Positions 1 through 8,546 of a DNA stretch of 64,000 nt are shown in pieces. Under the pieces are notes generated by a model. That model had not been told where the DNA came from. It worked only from the letters and a program-made list of their open reading frames with translations, and ran no database searches. How positions within the stretch are numbered: position 1 is the stretch's first letter; each line of letters opens with the position of its first letter. Origin of the DNA: an uncultured Clostridia bacterium (GTDB taxonomy: Bacteria > Bacillota > Clostridia > TANB77 > CAG-508); the NCBI GenBank assembly GCA_934183305.1, contig CAKPSF010000003.1, positions 1 through 64,000 of the forward strand, read 5' to 3'. A program made the position numbers and the translations under genes.

Positions 1-113
1 GCTCCAAAAATTGCTGCTGTTGCTGGCACATCACTTCTTGGTACAATAAAATCCTTCCATTGATCTGCAAATGTTCCACCTAATGCTCCTGTAAATGCTT
101 TAATAAATCCCAT
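1..113 (-). CDS. SPFH-domain / virion-core-like protein, N-terminal fragment (runs off left edge)
   Basis: Only the first 37 codons lie in the window. The start is ATG at 113 after a GAGAGG ribosome binding site. The visible residues begin MGFIKAFTGALGGTFADQW and resemble the N-terminus of the bacterial SPFH-domain family often called virion core protein (YdjI-like), in which a short N-terminal segment with the same glycine-rich look precedes a prohibitin-type membrane-scaffold domain. The domain itself is outside the window, so the call rests on the leader alone. It is on the same strand as, and downstream of, the unknown gene at 148. Confidence 0.6.
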   Translation of the reverse strand, partial: MGFIKAFTGALGGTFADQWKDFIVPRSDVPATAAIFG

Positions 114-147
114 ATTAAATTCCTCTCTTTCTATTCGTTTTATTATA

Positions 148-1170
148 TTAATCTTGTGTTGTAAAATTATTTAATACATTATTAATTAACTTTTCTCCAA
201 GACTATCATCAATTCCCACATACTGAATATATAGAAAATCATATACTTTTCCATCTTTTTCAAAATAACCTGCTATCCAAGTTTTGTATTTCTCTGGTGA
301 TGAGCTTTCTCCTATTGCATGTCTTGATACATCTACTTTAACTTTTTGTCCAAATAATGTATAATCTTCAAATTTCCTTTTGAATGTTTTTTCTTGGTAA
401 GCAAGACATGTATCTAAATCTTTGTAATTACCTTCATTCCCATAATATGTTAGTCTGAAAGAAGCTCCTTCTCCTTTGTATTTATTTACTTCTTTTAAAG
501 CATATATGCTTGTTACACCATTTGTATCTGGATATTGATTAACATAATACTTACTTTCATCTGGATTTTCTAGGTTTTTTACTATTAATTTATGGTTTGA
601 TGATATTATTCCATCAACTTTTTTACCTTCTATCTTATCATTTAATGTCATAGAACTTAAGATATCTTTTAATTCTTCTGTTTTTGCAAATTCTGTTACA
701 TCTAAATTTGCTCCATTATTTTTGTTTTTACTTATTTTGACTATAACTTGTAAGCAACTACCTTCTTCATTTTTGTTTAATAAGCTTACTCCATAATAGT
801 TGAATTTATCATAATACTCATATCCACCTAATTTAGTATAATTTGTTTCCGCATAATTTTCTTGGCTAGACTTATTCTCTTTTTCTTTTTTCATTGAACT
901 TTCATATGTTTTTGAAAAATTAAATGAAATTTTGATATTTTTTTCTTCGTTTATAAGTTTACCTGCTACATATGGTGTGTTTTCTAAATCTGCTTCGAAT
1001 TTATATCCTGCATCTTTTGGATATTTAATTGTAAATTCAAAAGGAGCATATTCATCAACTAATTCTGCGGTCTCCATATTTTTATCTCCTTTGTTTTTAA
1101 CGCAACATACTATTATTATACATAAAACAAGTACACTTATTAATACTGAAAAAATTATTTTCTTATTCAT
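148..1170 (-). CDS. Membrane-anchored protein of unknown function
   Basis: The product is 340 residues and starts at ATG after AGGGGGA. One hydrophobic segment (about residues 5-24) ends in two cysteines but does not form a clean lipobox, so an uncleaved N-terminal anchor is more likely than a lipoprotein. The rest is hydrophilic, lysine- and tyrosine-rich, with two beta-rich halves (about 40-180 and 200-335) and probably extracytoplasmic. I do not recognise a family. The neighbour at 1314 has the same architecture (anchor plus asparagine-rich linker plus beta-rich domain), so both may be cell-surface accessory proteins. No enzymatic motif is visible. Confidence 0.8.
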   Translation of the reverse strand: MNKKIIFSVLISVLVLCIIIVCCVKNKGDKNMETAELVDEYAPFEFTIKYPKDAGYKFEADLENTPYVAGKLINEEKNIKISFNFSKTYESSMKKEKENKSSQENYAETNYTKLGGYEYYDKFNYYGVSLLNKNEEGSCLQVIVKISKNKNNGANLDVTEFAKTEELKDILSSMTLNDKIEGKKVDGIISSNHKLIVKNLENPDESKYYVNQYPDTNGVTSIYALKEVNKYKGEGASFRLTYYGNEGNYKDLDTCLAYQEKTFKRKFEDYTLFGQKVKVDVSRHAIGESSSPEKYKTWIAGYFEKDGKVYDFLYIQYVGIDDSLGEKLINNVLNNFTTQD

Positions 1171-1313
1171 TTTACTTCCCCCTAAAATTAAATTTTACAA
1201 GTTTTTTATAGCATTTTCATATTCTATTTTTCATAGCTTACTTAACACTATTAATTATTTATATATATTTCTTATTTTCACCACCTTTATTTATAATAAT
1301 TTCAAATTAAAAA

Positions 1314-2150
1314 CTAATATATTGATATGTCTTTCACTAAGTTTTTATAATCAGTTATTGTAAATTTTCCATCCATACCACTAATCATTAGTGGTATTGT
1401 AAATTTTGTATCGCCAAATTCATATTCTACACCAACTCTTGGAAACACTTCTGTACATTGTGTTTTTATTAATAGTGGTGTTCCTACTGCTTCTAATAAT
1501 AATTCTTCAGAATATAGTTCTCCATTTTCTGATACATTATATTTCCAAATTCTTAATGTGGCATCTAAACTTTTTGGAATGACTATAAATTGATATTCAT
1601 CTCCTTCTACAACAGTTGTTAAAGATTCATATTCAATATCAGAATTAAAGTATTTTTCTTTAATTTGTGCTTCTTTTCCCTTTTCTATATATCCTATTGC
1701 AATACATTCATTATTTTTAAAATTAACTTTTGTTGATAAGTTATCTAAAAATATTCCTTTAAAGAAATTTGCTGTTCTTTCTGTTGGACTTGATGCAATT
1801 CCTGTTTCTGCATCAAGAGTGTATTCTGCCACTAATTCTGTATTATGATATATTGTTACATATATTATATTGGGTCCTACTTCTGTACAAGTTACGTTGT
1901 CTGGTTTATAGCCATAATGCTCTTTATAGAAAAGAGCTATTACTTTTCTCCATTCTTCTAAACTAATATTCTTAATGTCATTTGGTATTTGATTTTCAAC
2001 ATTTTCAGAATTGTTTTCATTCTTTTTTGTCATATTACTATTTGCATTATTGTCTTTATTAATTATTTTAGTATAGATAAAATATCCAATTATCATTAAT
2101 ACCGCTGTTAAAAGTGCGGTAATTGCAATTGTTATAACTGTTTTTTTCAA
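1314..2150 (-). CDS. Membrane-anchored protein of unknown function
   Basis: The product is 278 residues. The start is TTG at 2150, supported by AAAGGAGG eight bases upstream. There is one transmembrane segment (about 5-26), then an asparagine/lysine-rich linker (about 30-55), then a beta-rich extracytoplasmic domain with no recognisable catalytic motif. The gene is divergent from the response regulator at 2368, sharing a 217-base spacer that contains GTGCAA repeats, so the two may be co-regulated. The downstream gene at 148 has the same layout. The function is unknown. Confidence 0.8.
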   Translation of the reverse strand: MKKTVITIAITALLTAVLMIIGYFIYTKIINKDNNANSNMTKKNENNSENVENQIPNDIKNISLEEWRKVIALFYKEHYGYKPDNVTCTEVGPNIIYVTIYHNTELVAEYTLDAETGIASSPTERTANFFKGIFLDNLSTKVNFKNNECIAIGYIEKGKEAQIKEKYFNSDIEYESLTTVVEGDEYQFIVIPKSLDATLRIWKYNVSENGELYSEELLLEAVGTPLLIKTQCTEVFPRVGVEYEFGDTKFTIPLMISGMDGKFTITDYKNLVKDISIY

Positions 2151-2246
2151 GATTAACCTCCTTTGTAAAATTTAATATTCATTTTCCTATCATTAATATA
2201 ATTATAAGAATTTTATAACATAAAATCTATTAAAATACTATTGTAC

Positions 2247-2290
2247 TTTTGGTGCAAATTTTGATAAAAAGTTGCACTAAAAGTGCAAAA
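2247..2290. promoter_or_regulatory. GTGCAA inverted/direct repeat, candidate operator
   Basis: In the divergent spacer between 1314 and 2368, TTTTGGTGCAA (2247-2257) faces TTGCACTAAAA (2272-2282), matching in 10 of 11 positions as an inverted repeat, and a third AGTGCAAAA follows directly (2282-2290). This arrangement fits a binding site for the NarL-type regulator encoded next door, or for another dimeric regulator. The assignment is inference. Confidence 0.4.
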
Positions 2291-2367
2291 AATTAAAAAG
2301 GCATTTATTTTTACAGCTTTTTATGATACAATATATCTTGATATAAGTAACCTAGGGGGTATCTGTT

Positions 2368-3003
2368 TTGTATAATATTATTGTAATTGATGACCATAAA
2401 ATGTTAAGAGAAATGATTTCTGAAACATTAAATGCAAGAGATTTTAATGTTATTGCTTCTAGCGGAAATGCAAAAGACTCTGTATCTTTATGTGAAAAAT
2501 TTAAACCTGATTTAATTTTAATGGATATTTGTACTGAAAACAATTCAAGTGGATTAGCTTATTCAAAAATAATAAAAGAGAACTTTCCAAGTGTGAAAAT
2601 TATTCTTATGACTGGTGTACCAGATTTAACATTTATAGACAAGGCAAAAGCTAATAATGTTGATAGTTTTATTTATAAAAATATTAGTAGTGATTCTCTT
2701 ATAACTACTATCCAAAATACTATTGATGGATATTCTTTATATCCAAATTCTAATAGTCCTAAATCCAATATTCCTGATGTTCTAAAGGATCTAACAGATA
2801 CTGAATTAGGTGTTCTAACTGAGTATTGTAAAACATTAGATAGAGATGAAGTTGTAAAAAAACTTGGAATATCTGTAAGAACCCTAAAATCACATATTTC
2901 ATCTATTTATGAAAAAACTGGTTATAATAATTTAGCAAAACTTGCAATATATTGTGTGGGTAATGGTTTAATAGTTCCAAACCTTGAAACCCCGAATGAG
3001 TAA
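2368..3003 (+). CDS. NarL/LuxR-family response regulator
   Basis: The product is 211 residues. The start is TTG at 2368, eight bases after AGGGGG (2354-2359), and no better start lies nearby. The receiver domain (about 1-118) keeps the acidic pair D8/D9, the phospho-acceptor D53 in LILMD, T82 and K104. The C-terminal LuxR-type helix-turn-helix (about 145-205) contains LTDTELGVLTEY and SVRTLKSHISSIYEKTG. It should be a DNA-binding output of a two-component system. The kinase at 3026 converges on it tail to tail and is the obvious partner, although two kinase-like genes are present. Confidence 0.93.
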   Translation: MYNIIVIDDHKMLREMISETLNARDFNVIASSGNAKDSVSLCEKFKPDLILMDICTENNSSGLAYSKIIKENFPSVKIILMTGVPDLTFIDKAKANNVDSFIYKNISSDSLITTIQNTIDGYSLYPNSNSPKSNIPDVLKDLTDTELGVLTEYCKTLDRDEVVKKLGISVRTLKSHISSIYEKTGYNNLAKLAIYCVGNGLIVPNLETPNE

Positions 3004-3006
3004 AAG

Positions 3007-3042
3007 AATAACTGCTATTTCAATGTTAGCAGTTATTTTTTA
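3007..3042. terminator. Bidirectional intrinsic terminator
   Basis: AATAACTGCTA (3007-3017) pairs perfectly with TAGCAGTTATT (3027-3037) and is followed by T residues. It ends the response-regulator transcript and also contains the stop codon of the converging kinase gene. Confidence 0.8.
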
Positions 3043-4168
3043 TTGATATATTTACCGAAAACTCTGGAACTGTTGAAATATAGAACATTCCTCCTAGTTT
3101 TTTTACTTTTCTTCTCATATCTTTTATTCCCTGATTTTCTGTAATAAATTCATTTGGCTTTCTACCATCATTTGTTATTATCATATATGTTTCTTCTAGT
3201 GTTTCTTTTATATTTACAAATACTTTTGAACTCCCTGCGTGTCTTATTGCATTTGTGGTTGCCTCTCTTATTATTTCAAAGAACACTTTTGCTACTTCTT
3301 TATTTTGAGGTAATTTTCCATCTATAATAATGTCTGTTCCGTTTTTCTTATGTATTTTTATTAAATTTTCTAGGTTTGTATTTGTGTCATCTGTATCTTC
3401 AATATCTATGAACATTTTTTGTATCATAAATTTTATTTCTTCAAAATTTTCTTGGGTTATATTTTCTTTATTTAAATATTGTTGCAGTATAGAAAGATTT
3501 TGTCCTAATATATCGTGATATTTGTTTTTTAGTTTTAGTAAATTTTTTTCCTTTTCTAATTCTTCTATATTATCAATACTTAATAATATTTTTTTATTAT
3601 TCTCTTTTAACTTTTTATTTTGCCCATTTAACTTTTGATGTAATTTATATTCTTCTGTTATATCAAATGTAATTATCTCATTATTGTTTATAACAAAAAC
3701 ATAATATTTATCTCCTACTTTTACACAATAATTTTTATCTAGCTGGTCTATACTTTGTCTTATTATATTTGTTATATAGTCTTTTTTTATGTTTAATTTA
3801 TTTAATATTTCATACATTTTATTGTTTATTAATTTTGCTTTCTTGCCTTTTAATACTAGAATACCAAACTCACATTCATCTATAACTTTTTTTATTGAGA
3901 AATCTGTAATAGTTTCTTTTTTGTAATATCTAAAATACATATATATAAGTGAAATAATTTCGTATATTATGCCTAGCAATGCGATTATAAATAAGCTATT
4001 TCTTGATATGCTTTCTTGCATAAACAATGCTATAAGTATTGTTATAAAAACAATATATTCTAGTGCATAATCTGTTATATTTTTATTTATTATTCCTTTT
4101 TTTAGTATGATTTTTAGAATCTGCCATACTAATAAAATGCACAATACACCTATTATAATTGCTATCAT
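3026..4168 (-). CDS. Sensor histidine kinase (NarX/DesK-like HATPase)
   Basis: The product is 380 residues. Two or three N-terminal membrane segments (about 1-75) are followed by a PAS-like cytoplasmic region, a coiled coil (about 180-212), a dimerisation helix with a candidate phospho-histidine at about 218 (KYHDILGQNLS) and an HATPase_c domain. The N-box is EATTNAIRHAG near 302-312 and a G-box is NQGIKDMRRK near 345. This architecture is known to pair with LuxR-type regulators, which fits the converging regulator at 2368. The gene lies four bases after the 7TM gene at 4173, so the two form an operon. It may sense an envelope signal. Confidence 0.88.
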   Translation of the reverse strand: MIAIIIGVLCILLVWQILKIILKKGIINKNITDYALEYIVFITILIALFMQESISRNSLFIIALLGIIYEIISLIYMYFRYYKKETITDFSIKKVIDECEFGILVLKGKKAKLINNKMYEILNKLNIKKDYITNIIRQSIDQLDKNYCVKVGDKYYVFVINNNEIITFDITEEYKLHQKLNGQNKKLKENNKKILLSIDNIEELEKEKNLLKLKNKYHDILGQNLSILQQYLNKENITQENFEEIKFMIQKMFIDIEDTDDTNTNLENLIKIHKKNGTDIIIDGKLPQNKEVAKVFFEIIREATTNAIRHAGSSKVFVNIKETLEETYMIITNDGRKPNEFITENQGIKDMRRKVKKLGGMFYISTVPEFSVNISIKNNC

Positions 4169-4172
4169 ATTA

Positions 4173-5681
4173 CTAATTTTCTCCTCTTAAAATTTTCAAT
4201 TTTATAGTTGTTCCATCTTCATCTACTATTTGCTCAATTTTCAATAATTTTTCTAATTGTAATTTTTCTATTTCTTTTTTGAAGTTCTTATGTTTGCTAT
4301 CAAATAAATATTTTATTTCTGTATATGAATTGTTTACTTGTATATATAGAATAAAATTAGTTTCTCTAAATTTCATTATTGTTTCAAATATGATCTCATA
4401 AATATTGGCTGTTTCTCCACTACTTATCTCAAAATTATTTGTTTTCAAAACTCCATTTATTCCTAGTGCTTGTGCCTCTATTAACATTTCATTTATGATT
4501 ATTTCTAGTCTTTTATTATCATATTTTTCTTTGTTATAGCTTGATATTACTAAACTACTCATTCTTTTACAATAATTTAGTAGTAGTTTTATATTTTGCA
4601 TTTTATCTATGTCTGTTATCTTCATTTCTTTTATTAGTTCATTTATCAAGTTTCTTTTTTGTTCTATCTTTTCATCTAATAGCTCTATAATTTCGCTTTT
4701 TAATTTTGTTTCATATATTTCTGTTGCAATCTTTCTTTGCTTTTGTAATATTGTTTCTTGTTCTATAAGCTCTTGTTGTATTAATTTCAATTCTTTTTCA
4801 TATTCGTTTATTTTACTAAAATCTTTTTCTTCTATTGAATAGCCACCATTTATAGCCTTAACATTTTTTACAATGTTGTTATCTTTATATGTATTTTTTA
4901 CCTTATTATCTTTTATATCATTTATTATATTTTCTTTTAGATTTATGGAATGATTTGTTGCAATTCTAGTTTTTCCATCTTGTGATATGATTTCTAATGG
5001 TAAATTTGAATTTTTAAATATCTTCTTATATCTGAAATTATTTGGTATCAAATTAAAGTCAAGCATCATTTCTAATCCCACACAAAATAATGTTCCTATT
5101 ATTACCGACATATTTGTTTTTCTTATTACTGGAACATTTTTTATATATAAAATTGTATATACTACACCAATTAAAATAATTATTGATATTGAGATTATGT
5201 TTTTGTACCCTTTATTTTTGCTTGATTTTATTAGATTTATTATTGCTACTACTATTAAACATAGAATCCAAGCAACTATTATAAAATACCCTATATTATG
5301 ATTATAATCATTTATATTGCTTTTTATTTTGAATACAATATTATGTAGGCTATTTGTAAGTACTAATAAGAATAGTATTGTTGATATAATTATTGTAGCA
5401 ATTCTTCTTTTTTTATTTTTACTGTTTATTAAATAACTACTACAATTATAATAAAATGTTGGAATCAGCAATAGTGGTATATAATACAAATACCACAATA
5501 TTTCTGTTGCATACCCTGTTGTATATGTTTTAAGCATTCTTACTACCATCCAAAATGCTAATAGCACACCTATTGATAATACATATTTTTTTAGTGTTTT
5601 ATCAAATATTCTTATATATAATAGTGTTATCCATATTGTATATATTGCTAATGCTAATATGGTTTGTTGAGTCTGTGTCAT
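4173..5681 (-). CDS. 7TM sensor with degenerate histidine-kinase-like C-terminus
   Basis: The product is 502 residues and starts at ATG after AAAGGGG. About seven transmembrane helices occupy residues 5-235, resembling the N-terminal 7TM sensor domain seen on some histidine kinases. A coiled coil (about 290-350) follows, and then a region that resembles a dimerisation/ATPase layout but lacks a recognisable N-box or glycine boxes. It may therefore be a pseudokinase or a sensory partner for the intact kinase encoded immediately downstream, rather than an active enzyme. No other function suggests itself. Confidence 0.7.
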   Translation of the reverse strand: MTQTQQTILALAIYTIWITLLYIRIFDKTLKKYVLSIGVLLAFWMVVRMLKTYTTGYATEILWYLYYIPLLLIPTFYYNCSSYLINSKNKKRRIATIIISTILFLLVLTNSLHNIVFKIKSNINDYNHNIGYFIIVAWILCLIVVAIINLIKSSKNKGYKNIISISIIILIGVVYTILYIKNVPVIRKTNMSVIIGTLFCVGLEMMLDFNLIPNNFRYKKIFKNSNLPLEIISQDGKTRIATNHSINLKENIINDIKDNKVKNTYKDNNIVKNVKAINGGYSIEEKDFSKINEYEKELKLIQQELIEQETILQKQRKIATEIYETKLKSEIIELLDEKIEQKRNLINELIKEMKITDIDKMQNIKLLLNYCKRMSSLVISSYNKEKYDNKRLEIIINEMLIEAQALGINGVLKTNNFEISSGETANIYEIIFETIMKFRETNFILYIQVNNSYTEIKYLFDSKHKNFKKEIEKLQLEKLLKIEQIVDEDGTTIKLKILRGEN

Positions 5682-5777
5682 ATTTACCCCTTTTTATTTT
5701 TGATTTTTCTATAAATTTTATTTGTCTACAATATAATAACATAATAGCAGATTTTCTATTTTTTTTCAACATAAAGC

Positions 5778-5807
5778 AAAATACTAGCCTCTTATAGCTA
5801 GTATTTT
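5778..5807 (-). terminator. Hairpin, probable terminator of the 5994 gene
   Basis: AAAATACTAGC (5778-5788) pairs perfectly over 11 bp with GCTAGTATTTT (5797-5807). The arm itself carries a T-rich end. It lies in the 312-base gap between the truncated SDR gene and the 7TM gene. Confidence 0.5.
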
Positions 5808-5912
5808 ATAACTTTAATTTTTCTTTTCATAATTTAAAAATATTTTCTCCTAATTTCATATTCTTCCCACTTTCACATACAATTATATAAGTGTTACTGT
5901 AAAACCTCTACC

Positions 5913-5943
5913 AAAAGTCTTTGGAACTTTGTCAAAGACTTTT
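5913..5943. other. Perfect 11-bp inverted repeat
   Basis: AAAAGTCTTTG (5913-5923) and CAAAGACTTTT (5933-5943) form a hairpin with a nine-base loop just after the truncated SDR gene. It may be a second terminator-like structure. Nothing else is seen in this gap apart from this hairpin and the one at 5778. Confidence 0.45.
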
Positions 5944-5993
5944 AACATTTACTGTACATAACTAATATTTTGATTTTAATCATACAATTTGTG

Positions 5994-6665
5994 TTATTTA
6001 ATATAATTCATCCTTTTAAACCATTTTATTGTGTCTTTAATTGTATCCTTCATATCTCTATTTTTATACTCCAATTCTTTTTTAGCCTTTTCATTGCTAA
6101 AATTAGAATTAGAAGATAATGTATATAGAGAATATTTTGTAAATAATGGTGTTTGCTTTTTTATGTTATAATATAATTTGCAAATTGGAGCTACTAATTC
6201 TGCCAAACATAGTGGTAACACTATCTTAATTCTTTTTTTCTCCTCTAAATCACAAACAAAATCAGTCAATTCTTTTATTGTAATATATTTATTAGATAAA
6301 ATATAACATTCTCCTCTATTATTTTTATCACAGGCACTAATAATACCATCTGCCACATCTCTAACATCTACAAAATTATACCCTCCTTTTACACAAGCAA
6401 AGAGTTTTCCTGTCGCTACTTCTTTTATTAATTGTGTTAAGTGGCTATTTCCATAATCATTTGGTCCAATAATTCCAGAAGGATGAATAATACAAGCATT
6501 TAGATTCTTGTTTTTTATTGCATCAATAACATATTTTGCTGCCTCTGCCTTTGTTTGTGCATATAATCCTACTACTTTTTCAGAATCAAAGTTAGTAATC
6601 TCTGTTATTGTTTCATTATTAGGCCTTTCGGTAATTGAATGTACACTACTTACATATCCACTCAT
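5994..6665 (-). pseudogene. NAD-dependent epimerase/dehydratase (extended SDR), N-terminally truncated
   Basis: The open frame has 223 residues. It begins at the point where family members have the YVSSVH strand preceding the active site, and the YxxxK catalytic pair is present (YAQTK near residue 35). The GxxGxxG Rossmann loop and roughly the first 100 residues of the family are missing. An in-frame stop codon lies three codons before the first ATG, and the DNA upstream has no SDR similarity. The C-terminal half (substrate and membrane-proximal helices) looks intact. Without the NAD-binding loop it cannot work as a normal SDR, so I call it a remnant. Confidence 0.75.
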
Positions 6666-6807
6666 CTTTAATTATGATTGCTAAATTTTCTTAATCAATC
6701 GCCTCACGATCGATTTTGTGCAATTTTTATTCATTTTAGAGTAAGTTATCGATTAAAGAAATGTTAAGCAATATCAAGCGTTTCTGATATTTCCCCAAAT
6801 TGTATGC

Positions 6808-6963
6808 TCATACGGGGGTAAAATCGCCCGGATGAGAAAACAATATAACCCACTTCCCTATGTAATCACTTAAACAAACATTTCCATATGTAGTAATCGC
6901 TTCAAAATCTGGAGCCTTCATTCCTATTTTAACCGTTCCATTCATCATTAATTCATAATCCAT
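6808..6963 (-). pseudogene. Peroxiredoxin (AhpC/Prx6-type) N-terminal fragment
   Basis: ATG at 6963 opens 51 codons. The translation has a typical peroxiredoxin beginning with [11 protein letters not shown], then [13 protein letters not shown], and stops with TGA (6808-6810) exactly where the catalytic peroxidatic cysteine should be. A selenocysteine reading was considered, but the residues after the TGA (AYNLGKYQK) do not match the expected TTEF continuation, so this is a truncation. The start is preceded by an excellent AGGAGG that sits inside a hairpin. The Thr of PxxxT is present, but the Cys is absent, so no peroxidase activity is expected. Confidence 0.75.
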
Positions 6964-6973
6964 AAAAAATAAA

Positions 6974-7007
6974 CCTCCTGCATAATTTTGTATATATTAT
7001 GCAGGAG
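6974..7007 (-). promoter_or_regulatory. Hairpin enclosing the ribosome binding site of the peroxiredoxin fragment
   Basis: CTCCTGCATAAT (6975-6986) and ATTATGCAGGAG (6996-7007) are a perfect 12-bp inverted repeat. On the minus-strand transcript the 3' arm contains the AGGAG of the peroxiredoxin ribosome binding site and runs into TTTATTTTTT before the ATG, so it could mask translation or terminate transcription. Confidence 0.5.
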
Positions 7008-7105
7008 AGATTGTTTTGTGCTTGTTTACCAATTAAATTACTATTTTCTCTTTTATATATAGCTGTTAGATTTTTTCCTTACCTTAATATCATCTACTAA
7101 CGGAA

Positions 7106-7278
7106 CAAAATTATTAAATTCATTTTCAATTTTATTAATTGTTCCTCTGTTCTCTCTGCACTCTTAAATACTGGATTACACTGGTGTAAGAATACAATAT
7201 CCATCCAACGACATTTTTTCTGCAATTTTCATCATTTTTTGAGAAAATCTAAGTTTCCACATAATGTAATTACTTTTA
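7106..7278 (-). pseudogene. Nucleoside 2-deoxyribosyltransferase-like fragment, two frameshifts
   Basis: Reading across two single-base frame changes gives KVITLCGN, then LRFSQKMMKIAEKMSLDG and YCILTPV, then PVFKSAERTEEQLIKLK. Each block aligns with the intact gene at 17294 (ITLCGSMRFQKEMMEVAQKL, CVLTPVYQV, ITEEQLIKLK). The ATG is replaced by ATA and similarity ends after KLK. It is a decayed paralogue or remnant. The stretch 7020-7105 beyond it holds only a short open C-terminus-like reading that I cannot place. Confidence 0.75.
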
Positions 7279-7294
7279 TTCTTCAATGAACTCC

Positions 7295-7507
7295 TCATTT
7301 GCATATAATGTTACCATATCCCATAGGTACATTTGGAATCAGCTTAAGTAATTCACTGGTATGTGCATCACTCCTTTTAATTTTTTTGTTACTTGCATGG
7401 ATATAAAGTTCACCTCTATAAGATGTTTTCCAACTTCGTGTTTCTATGACCTTCTTGCCCTCTTTAATAAGAGTTGCCCATGGTTCGATAATACTTAAAA
7501 CTTTCAT
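7295..7507 (-). pseudogene. ASCH-domain protein, C-terminally truncated
   Basis: The start is ATG at 7507, 11 bases after AGAAAGG; an upstream GTG overlaps that site. The 70 residues carry the ASCH N-terminal signature EPWATLIKEGKKVIETRSWK followed by YRGELYIHAS. Family members usually run 110-150 residues, and this one stops after MGYGNIICK. A possible family-like C-terminus (ANEEFIEE) is readable in another frame just downstream, so a frameshift or deletion removed the middle. ASCH proteins are RNA-binding PUA-like folds. This copy is probably non-functional. Confidence 0.7.
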
Positions 7508-7678
7508 AGTGTATGACACCTTTCTGATTGATATGTAATTTTTATTTGGAAATAAATTCCATATTTACATTATACAGCATTACACCCAAAAAATCAATAT
7601 TTACATAATATTAAAGGATTTATGCAACATGTTTTCTATGTTAAATTTTTAACATTGCTTTGATTTACCATTACATAT

Positions 7679-8545
7679 TCAATTGTTGTATAAATTTTTA
7701 TATGTCCCAACAATATCTGTTGTATCTGGCTTTACAATATCGCTATTCTTTACAATATTAAATTTATATTCATAATCAACTATCGCATCATTTTTTCTTG
7801 TTATTTCTTTATTTGATTTGTCTATATTTCTAACTGCCAATCCTGTTTCTTTATCTATATACCTTTCATAACTATTTCCTTTAATAACATAACACTCTTT
7901 TCCATTACAATAAGTAGAATCAATCCCTGTTATTAAGGCATATTGAAGATTCGCTAATATTCCATCTGATACATATGTTACAGGCAATATATGTCCACCT
8001 ATCATTGTTTCTGCATCTAGTACATGTTTTTTTCCTTCTGATTCTGTTATAAATAATTGTTCTTCTCCTTTTTTATAATAAGTTATTTTTTGAATATTAC
8101 TTCCATTAACAACCTTAGTAAGTGTAGTTAAGTAGTCTTCTCCTTTATTATAGCTTTCTGTTATAGTTAAAATCTCTCCTTGATACGAATATAATTTTTC
8201 ATAGTAATTATCGTTTGCTTTGTTTGCATTTGCTTTTCTAGAAAGTGAAAACATTATAATTGTTCTTCTTCCTACAACTATTATATATATTAACATTATA
8301 GCTAATAATGCATATTTTAAAATTTTCAATTTCTTATTATATTTTTTTATATATTTTACTTCTCTATCATCTCTTTGGGCATTACTTACTTTTATTTCTT
8401 TTTGCATATTTTCTAATACTTTTTGACATTCAGAACACTCTTTTAAATGTTCCTCAATAAAACTATTTGTTTCTTCATTTGTTAAATTTTCAACATAATT
8501 TGGTAATAAATCTTGAACAATCTTGCAATCTCTTTTTTCTTTCAT
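7679..8545 (-). CDS. Anti-sigma factor with zf-HC2 domain
   Basis: The product is 288 residues from ATG 8545. An upstream TTG abuts the GGGAGG site with no spacing, so the ATG nine bases away is preferred. The N-terminus has the zinc-finger anti-sigma signature, ending in HLKECSEC (H-x3-C-x2-C), with an additional early Cys at residue 7. A single transmembrane helix lies near 75-95, followed by an extracytoplasmic sensor domain of unknown fold. It begins one base after the sigma-factor stop codon, so translation is coupled and the pair is a classic ECF sigma/anti-sigma module. Confidence 0.9.
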   Translation of the reverse strand: MKEKRDCKIVQDLLPNYVENLTNEETNSFIEEHLKECSECQKVLENMQKEIKVSNAQRDDREVKYIKKYNKKLKILKYALLAIMLIYIIVVGRRTIIMFSLSRKANANKANDNYYEKLYSYQGEILTITESYNKGEDYLTTLTKVVNGSNIQKITYYKKGEEQLFITESEGKKHVLDAETMIGGHILPVTYVSDGILANLQYALITGIDSTYCNGKECYVIKGNSYERYIDKETGLAVRNIDKSNKEITRKNDAIVDYEYKFNIVKNSDIVKPDTTDIVGTYKNLYNN

Positions 8546-8546
8546 A

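Noticed and set aside
6808..6963. Selenocysteine peroxiredoxin (TGA at the catalytic Cys)
   Set aside because: Residues after the TGA do not continue the TTEF block, and a family-like C-terminus is absent in all frames.
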